The notes below the pieces were generated by a model. The model was not told where the DNA came from and searched no databases. It saw only the letters and a list, made by a program, of their open reading frames with translations. Positions 57,064-64,000 of a stretch of 64,000 nucleotides of DNA are shown here, piece by piece. How positions within the stretch are numbered: the first letter of the stretch is position 1; the number at the start of each line of letters is the position of its first letter. This DNA comes from Ampelocalamus luodianensis (taxonomy: Eukaryota > Streptophyta > Magnoliopsida > Poales > Poaceae), in NCBI GenBank assembly GCA_036346255.1, contig CM070624.1, positions 15,346,626 to 15,410,625 on the forward strand. The letters run 5' to 3'. Made by a program: the position numbers and the translations under genes.

Positions 57064-57110
57064 TCTCCTAGAATCCCCCCCACATCGACCAAATAAAATT
57101 TATCCGCGTA

Positions 57111-60100
57111 ATGGCGTCCCATCGCGGGGGACTCATCGGCGACCTGCGCAGCTCCTTCAGCGACTTCGTGTTCAGAGCCAAGCTGCTGGCCGCGCCGCTG
57201 CTGCAGCCGTTCGGGCCCGCCTCGGAGCCGAGCGCCCTCGACGACGGCGAGCTCGACAAGCTCAAGTCCAGGCTCAAGCTCATCCGCGCCACGCTCCGGG
57301 CCGCCGAGGAGCGCGTGGTGGCCGACGACTTCTTCAGGCTGTGGCTGCGGGAGCTCGAGGACCTGGAGCGCATGGCGGAGGACGTGCTCGAGGAGCTCGA
57401 GTTCGAGGCGCTACGCGCGTCGCGCCTCGAGCAGTTCAAGCGCCAGCTCCTCCGATCCAGCGCCGGCAAGCGGAAGCGCGAGGTCAGCTTGCTCTTCTCT
57501 TCGTCCCCCGATCGCCTCAACCGCAAGATCGGCAAGATCATGGAGCGTTACAACGAGCTTGCCAGGGATCGGGACGCGCTGCGGCTGAGAAGCAGCGATG
57601 GGGAGAGGCGGCAGGTGGTCAGCGCCTTGACGCCGACGAGCTGTTTGATGAAATGCCGGCTTCATGGAAGGGAGCGGGACAAGAGGCAGGTCATTAAGCT
57701 GCTCTTATCTGACGAAGCTAACTGCTGCGATGTCTATTCTGTTGTGCCTATCGTTGGGCCGGCCGGTGTTGGCAAGACTACTCTAGTTCAGCATATATTC
57801 AATGACAAGAACGTCAGCTCCGAGTTTGGCATAAAGATGTGGGTCTGGGTGTGCCAAGAGTTCGATGTCTTGAAGCTAACACGGAAGCTCGCTGAAGAAG
57901 CTACAGAATCTGTTTGCGGGTTTGCTGAGATGAACCAACTGCATCGCATCATTACTAACCGGCTGAAGGGGAAGCGGTTCTTGCTTGTTCTTGACGATGT
58001 ATGGGATGAGAGTCAAGTCCGCTGGGTGAGCTTGCAGGTGCCTCTAAAATATGCTGCACCTGGGAGTAGGATTGTAGTGACTACTAGAAGCACTAAAGTT
58101 GCACAAATGATGGCCTCGAAGATACACCGATTGGGGTACTTATCTGATACTAACTGTTGGTCTGTGTGCCAAGATGCTGCCTTGCAAGGCCGTGACCCCA
58201 GTATTATTGACGATAATTTGATGTCTATTGGTAAATCGGTTTCAGCCAAGTGCAAAGGCTTGCCATTGGCTGCAAATGCAGTTGGTAGTGCTCTATCCAT
58301 TGCAATTGACAGGAATAATTGGGAGGCTGTTGAGCAGAGCTACTTGTGGGCTAACAGTGAAGTGATTGATTATACCCTTCCTGCTCTTCTGGTAAGCTAC
58401 GATAACTTGCAGAAGCCTTTGAAACGTTGCTTTTCATATTGCTCTCTGTTTCCAAAAGAATATATGTTCAGAAAAGACAAGATGATCCGGCTATGGCTGG
58501 CACAAGGCTTTGCTGCTGCAGATGGAGGATGTCATGCTGAAGACATTGCTTGCAAGTACTTTGATGGTCTTGTCGAGAGGTTTTTTCTTCAGAGATCACC
58601 ATCTTGTGACCATAACGAGGAAAGGTAATGTTAGTTATTTTGTGTAAATTTCAGAAACCTTGATTCTTAAGTATGGCATATAGGGGTGCTCCCCTCGGGA
58701 GTCAGGAATGCTACGAGAGGCTATTATTATATTACTAACTATTGCTTTTACCTAGATGTCCCCAAGGATAAACATGTTAGCTGTTAAGTATTATTGACAT
58801 ACAAATCAAAGCTGAACTGGGATGCACATGAACTCGACAGTTGGTGATGTGCACACTTTTCTTATGTAGTGTTCATATACTCAAACGTCACTAGATAGAT
58901 TCACAATGTATCTACTATGTATATGTGGCATGTTAGTCTGCAATACGTGTTGGGCACTGAAGATGGCCTTGACAACCGTCAACCACTTAGAGTGGATGGC
59001 ATGCCACTATGGCACTATGTCACAAGAATGATGCTAACTTACTGTATTTTTTATTTTGAAAAGTTTTTCAAATCTTTAGCACATCTAGTTTTATCTTTCG
59101 TAAGACGTGTTTTTGGTATGCAAGGCTGATGATTTATACAGAAACACAATACATAGCTGACATGAACTTTTGAATTAAAACATTTCATACTACATATGTA
59201 AAACCATATGTAATAAATGAATACAAAATTAGTACAATATTTCCAAAATTTTTTGAAAAAATACAACATGTTAATGTCAGTATAATTACACCCTCATTAG
59301 TTCATTTTAGAATAAACCCTCATTTTTTATTCGATTCTTTTATATTACCTATCCTTTTGTAATAACTAATAAGTGTCACCGTCGTGCATTAGATCAAGTA
59401 GTGAATTTATACAATGTCAGGACATGCAGAGGTTTTCCTAAGGTGTGAATGCATCTTGAGTGCTTCTGCACAATGTCACGCAAGTAGGAGTGCTACTATT
59501 ATGTCATGGTATATTAAGTATGAACCTTGAATACTACTGTTTCCTCAATGACTGTAAGAGCACCACTGCAAGAGCTCCACCGCTCCCCCCTTGACACTCT
59601 TCCATATTTTGTTTTTCTCGAACCCAGTAACTTTATTAGACATTTTGGATTGCTGGTTAGGTCCTGTCGTTATTACTAGATGAGTAGCTCCTATGATTAT
59701 AACTAAATGAATGGGTGCAAAAACTTTTCTTAGCCATAAAAATCTTCCTATATAGCTAAACCTTTTTAGGCTTTCATGTTAGGTAATGACAACCCATTCT
59801 AATCATATTCTTCTTTTGTGGGTCTATGCTTCTTTTAATGTTTGGTAATAACAAGCCGTTCTAGTCATATTCTTCTTTTGTGGGTTTATGTTGTTTTAAG
59901 ATCCTTCGAAAACTACCCTAACACTTCTTCCAACAGGTATGTCATGCATGATCTCTATCATGAGCTTGCTGAATATGTATCAGCCAAAGAGTATTCCAGA
60001 ATAGAGAAATTTACATTGTGCAATGTCGATGAAGATGCTCGACACCTATCCTTAGCTCCAACGGAGGCTCATTCCAATGAAACTGTACAATTTCATGCAT

Positions 60101-61990
60101 CCCATAACCAATATCTGAAAGAATCTCATTACCCTGGTCTGCGAACTTTGTTGGTTGTTCAAAGAACTGAACACAAGGATGAAGGAAATATGTTGCGCAT
60201 AAACTTGCCAAGTGGCCTGTTCAAGCATTTTGTTTCTTTAAGGGCTCTGGATTTGAGTAATACTGACATGGAAGGTCTGCCACACTCTACTGGTGAACTG
60301 ATACACCTCAGATACCTCAGTCTCGAGAATACCAAAATCAAGTGCTTGCCAGAGTCAATAAGTGCCCTCTTCAAGTTGCATACAATGAACCTCAGATGCT
60401 GCAACTACCTTGGTGAATTACCCCAAGGGATCAAATTCCTCACAAATCTAAGGCATCTTGAACTACCATACATGGATAACTATAACGTGTATATGCCATG
60501 TGGAATTGGTGAATTAACAAATCTCCAAACAATGCACATGGTCAAGGTTGGAAATGATTTGGGCAGTTGCGGGATTGCTGACTTGGTCAACTTGGACAAG
60601 CTTAGAGGAGAGCTGCGCATCTCAGGGATGGAGAATGTTACCAGAGCTCAAATTACTGCAGAAGCTAGCATCAAGAACAAAGGTGAATTGCGTAAGTTGA
60701 TACTCCACTGGTCATGCATTGACTCCATGTTTGTTGATGAGGCATCATCTGTGTTGGATAGCCTCCAACCTCATCCTGATCTGGAGGAACTCATTATCAG
60801 GGGCTTTTCTGGTGCCAGGTTGCCTGTATGGCTGGGGAATCAGTACATGTTTAACTTGTCCTATTTAGAGCTGAAAGCTTGTCAGAATTGTAATGAACTG
60901 CCTCCTCTCGGTCGATTACCTTCTCTCAAACATCTTTTGATCCATTCACTCCCCAGCATAAAGCTGGTGGGACGAATGTTTTCTAGTTATGATGACACTA
61001 GCTGCAGAGCTTGTGGATCCAGCACCAGCAGAGCCTTTGCTACATTGGAGACACTGAAGTTCACAAACATGGAATCTTGGGAACAATGGGATAACATTGA
61101 GGCCACGGATTTCCCTTGCCTTCAGCATCTTACCATTGTGAGATGTAGCAAACTGAAGGGGTTGCCCAAGATTGAGGCATTGCAAAATCTGCGGATAAAA
61201 AATTGTGAGCATCTGCTTGACTTGCCAAGTTTCCCATCCCTCCAATGTATTAAAACGGAGGGTTTCTGTAGTGTTAACCATCTACTGCAACTGCCTCTAT
61301 TTTCTCATCTTGAGACTCTAGAACTCCGATGCCACAAGAAACTCCTATCAGTGAAAAGGCTCCAAAATTCTGCCCCCCTTCACAGTTTGATATTGAAGAA
61401 AGGACCATTACATAAGATATCATGGTTTGAAGTGTTGCCCTTCCAGAATTTTTCTGTTCAAGATAGTCAGGTATATGTGATCATTAAATTAGAAACCAAA
61501 GATGATTTGTTTTCTAATGTTAAGGACTCTGAAACATCGCATGCTTTCTGTATATTTCAGAAAACTTGGACATTTTTAAGGTGTGCCCGACGAATCCTTG
61601 AATGTTCTTGCAGTGTTGTTGCATGTTCTTGCAGTGTTGTTGCCTGTACTGATATTACCTTCACACAAACCAATGTCCAACCTTCGGAAGGTAGGTGCTT
61701 TCGCTCTGCTTGTTCTTTTTGCATCTCTTCTTCATTTTTAACACCTCAGCATTAACGTGTCCAACCGCCGGCCTGTTCTTTTCTAGGTAAAACCTCTTTG
61801 GTGGCCAGTAGTGTTTTTCAAACTCTATGCATGTAACAAAGAAGCTCTAACTAATTTATCTATTTCAGAGGAAATCAGCAAAGACGTTGAGCTTGTAGGA
61901 CAACCTGAAGGCGTTGAGCTTGTAGGCTGCAAACCGGTTTGGGTCCAAATAGGCCAGCCAGAGGAGATTGAGCTTGTTTGCATAGACTGA
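57111..61990 (+). CDS. CC-NB-ARC-LRR disease-resistance-type protein
   Basis: This is a cytoplasmic immune-receptor family member that acts as an ATP/ADP-switched sensor of pathogen effectors. Exons are 57111-58624, 59937-61690 and 61869-61990, giving 1129 residues; all junctions are GT/AG and keep frame. The coiled-coil region occupies residues 1 to about 190 (ERMAEDVLEELEFEALR near 83). NB-ARC motifs are P-loop GPAGVGKTT near 216, kinase-2 FLLVLDDVWD near 290, RNBS-B GSRIVVTTRS, GLPL near 381, RNBS-D CFSYCSLFPKEY, and MHD at 508-510, just after the first splice junction. LRRs follow (LRALDLSNTDMEGLPHS, LRYLSLENTKIKCLPES, then NCNELPPLGRLPSLKHL). The tail repeats VELVG. A 90-base in-frame intron at 61471-61560 may also be removed. 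No stop or frameshift is seen, so it looks functional. Confidence 0.9.
58625..59936 (+). other. Intron 1 of the NLR gene
   Basis: The donor is AAAG|GTAATG and the acceptor CAACAG|GTATG. It separates RNBS-D from the MHD motif. It is AT-rich. Near its 3' end a 64 bp segment is tandemly duplicated (59783 and 59847, with CATATTCTTCTTTTGTGGG). No other gene is seen inside. Confidence 0.8.
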
Positions 61991-62763
61991 TGATTATGAA
62001 GTCAGTTTTATGGCCAGGTCAGGATCTTGAGATGCTAATACCTGGACAGTGCAGGTAAAATCAAGATCTTCAGGAGCTCATAGCGTGAGTAATTGTAATA
62101 TCAAGATTCTTGATTACTGTTAGCAGTGATCTGGATATAGATATGGATGACACATGTAAGCCTTTGAAGTTGGAATCATGAGTTCACAGAAAATAAAAGT
62201 TGGAATCCTGGTTTGCGGCACGGTAGATACCATATGGTAAATGGTATCAACGAAATTCAGCTGGTGTTTACGTCAAAAAAAAATTCAGCTGGTGTCGAGG
62301 TTATTTTTCTGCTATTTTGTATGAGTCCTCGTTGGGAGGTGATGCATTTTAAGGTACCTTACATTTTTCTATGAAATATGTATGTACGTTCTGACATTTT
62401 AGTGTTGAATATCTTATAATGAAGAGAATTTTTGCATAGGAACAAACTGTACTCAAATTTGAAAATTTGACAGTACAGTAAACAGAAAGAAAAGGAGATG
62501 TAGGCATGTAGCTGCTCCCAGCTTTAAATCACAGCATACATAACAAACCAACACAAGTTCAGGTTCACGATATGATCCCAAAACAAACAAACGCGCGCGC
62601 GCGCACCAACACGCCATATAGCTGCTCCAAGCTTTACGCCGAAACTCGCATATTCGCAATACTAGGAAGTGGAGAAGTTTCGCTTTGCATCCCCTAGCTT
62701 GTTGTTATCACGAATGCGTCGATCACCTATTCACCTGCAAGGTAACGCTTGTTGTTATCACGA
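61991..62763. other. Intergenic region between the NLR and STIP-like loci
   Basis: This contains the 3' UTR of the NLR gene and then non-coding sequence. A short (CG)n run lies at 62592-62603, and TTGTTGTTATCACGA occurs twice (62700 and 62750). The two loci converge here, since the next runs on the minus strand. Confidence 0.6.
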
Positions 62764-64000
62764 CTAAGTTACTAACGGTACGGTGCGCGCCATCGTGATC
62801 TGTGATGGTGCGCATGGGCCTCGGCGACGGCGTGCTGCCTCCGCCCAGGCCGGTATATCTCCATCCCTTGCGCCGCGCGGTTGACCGTGTCGAGACTCGA
62901 GACCAGCCTCGAGCGGCGCGCGGACGCGCTCCTCAGCGAGCAGCTCCGGCGTGAAGAGCCGCTTCCACCCTTCATGCCATGTGACGAGCTCTCCCTCTTT
63001 GGGTCTCGCAGCCCGCAGCCAACGGTGCAGCGCGCCCCGACACTTGCCGAAGAACTCGGCCACCAGGAGCCGCACCATGTCCCGCGCCGGCACAAGGGGC
63101 GTCCACTTCATCACCTGGTCGAACTTGCCGTCTTTCTGCCTCGGCGGCGTGACCTGGAGCTCCCACAGGCCCTGCCTCAGGTACGGCACGACGTGCCGCT
63201 CGACGAGCTCCTCCCAGATCGCCGGCTCGAACACGTCCTTCCACGGTGACACCATGTCGTAGTCGTCCGCGGCGTGGCTCACGCTCCATTTCCACAGCGC
63301 ATTCTCGAGTTTTCGCCGTATGGTGCCGTAGAGGTTCTCTAGCAGGTGCCCGAGGTGTGGGATGCACGGGTGCACCCAGACGTGGCACGGCACGGTCTCC
63401 CACCGAGGCTCCCACGTCTCCACGGCGGCGGCCAGCTTCGGCATGACAACCTTCCCCAGGATGTGCTGCACGGCGGAGGGCGGCAGTTTGTCCTCCCACG
63501 TCTCCATGAACCGAACCATCGGGTCGTGGTCCCTGGCCTTCCATTCCGACGCCAGCACTGCCGGCGGCAAGATGTCCTTGACCAGCACTGCGTACGGCGA
63601 CATGGCCGACGCATCTTCCAGTATGTTCTTGAGCAGGTGAACCACGTCCAGCCCACGCGAATTAAGGCTCGCTCAGCGGCTCCCACAGCTGGAACACCGG
63701 GCGCAGCAGCGGCGTCGCGAGCGTGCCCGGGGTGTCCGCGAGGCAGTACGTCTTGTACTCCTCCGGGAAATTCTCTTCCAATATCATGAACTCACAGATC
63801 AGCTCGCCCGTCGTGAGCGTCCCCGACGCGCTTTTCTCTGGACCAGCGTCATGGCCTTGGTGATCGCCGCCAATGCATCCGCCATCTCCATACCGTCGTC
63901 TAGGGCTCCTTCGTCCCTCGATAACCGCGAAGTCCGGCCACCCAGATCTAGCATTTTCTGCGCCTGCGCGGTGGCGTCGGAGGCTCTCTTCTCAAGCGGT
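62764..64000 (-). pseudogene. TFIP11/STIP1-like splicing-factor sequence, frameshifted and partial
   Basis: The minus strand matches the GCFC region of tuftelin-interacting protein 11 (plant STIP-like; yeast Ntr1), which works in spliceosome disassembly in the nucleus. The 294-codon frame 63645-62764 has VVMPKLAAAVETWEPR, VWVHPCIPHLGHLLE, SPWKDVFEPAIWEELV and GWKRLFTPELLAEERVR. Upstream, EEFPEEYKTYCL-like sequence and LRPVFQLWEPL lie in another frame, with breaks near 63835 and 63655. Near 62890 the C-terminus (VNRAAQGMEIYRPG) also shifts frame. The N-terminal G-patch half lies outside the window. It may be a diverged, dying copy; base errors could also cause the shifts. Confidence 0.7.

Noticed and set aside
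57068..57541. 157-codon ORF antisense to the NLR start
   Set aside because: It is a shadow of the GC-rich coiled-coil exon; the sense frame has clear NLR motifs and splice continuity.
62592..62603. (CG)n run as a Z-DNA or regulatory element
   Set aside because: It is only about six CG units in intergenic sequence, with nothing else to support a role.
62881..63789. Plus-strand ORFs of 66-147 codons opposite the STIP-like sequence
   Set aside because: They are antisense shadows of a high-GC coding region; residues show no domain, and the minus frame matches TFIP11-type motifs.

Overview
This window looks like nuclear DNA of a grass, most likely rice-like (Oryza or a close relative). The evidence is Tekay/Del-type gypsy elements with about 3.3 kb LTRs, a BARE/RIRE1-like copia LTR, a Tat-lineage element carrying an antisense gene, Pack-MULE and PIF/Harbinger elements, spliced genes, and a monocot-style CC-NB-ARC-LRR gene. 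I do not name a species. About 85-90% of the window is transposable element, much of it nested, and many nest levels are proved by exact target-site duplications (TSDs).

Region 1 (1-19691) is a Tat-lineage gypsy element on the minus strand. LTR pieces lie at 1-62 and 541-1318. A decayed antisense gene (plus strand, 15326-19026, putative gypsy-type transposon domain) belongs to it. At 1519 it was hit by a BARE-like copia solo LTR (TSD ACTAC). That LTR was in turn hit by a full-length Tekay chromovirus (2571-14375, TSD CATCT).

Region 2 (19692-25787) holds broken Tekay-like and TGTAACAGCCC-type LTRs, a roughly 600 bp tandem array built on a GGACCTCC core, and a MULE transposase remnant.

Region 3 (25788-43227) is a SIRE/Maximus-type copia LTR of about 1.6 kb net length. 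It is split by three insertions: a Tekay-like solo LTR (26170-29335, TSD TATTC), a full but decayed Tekay-like element (29428-41339, TSD CTCAC) and a Tat-like solo LTR (42135-42838, TSD CGCTC).

Region 4 (43228-55920) has a MULE-like coding remnant, then a Pack-MULE (44695-55911, TSD TAAAAACTT) with a carboxylesterase fragment. Inside the right TIR of the Pack-MULE sits a PIF/Harbinger element (46221-55796, TSD TTA). It encodes a broken DDE transposase and a Myb/SANT-like protein, and it also holds fragments of three host genes: HMG-CoA synthase, an SAM methyltransferase and a wall-associated kinase. A further solo LTR (46296-49513) sits near its left end.

Region 5 (55921-64000) is the gene-bearing end. 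It has a Tourist-like MITE, a fold-back repeat, a complete CC-NB-ARC-LRR resistance-type gene (57111-61990, plus) and a frameshifted TFIP11/STIP1-like splicing-factor sequence (minus) that runs off the window. No tRNA, rRNA or CRISPR was recognised. Function is expected only from the NLR gene and perhaps the STIP-like locus; the rest is mobile DNA in decay.
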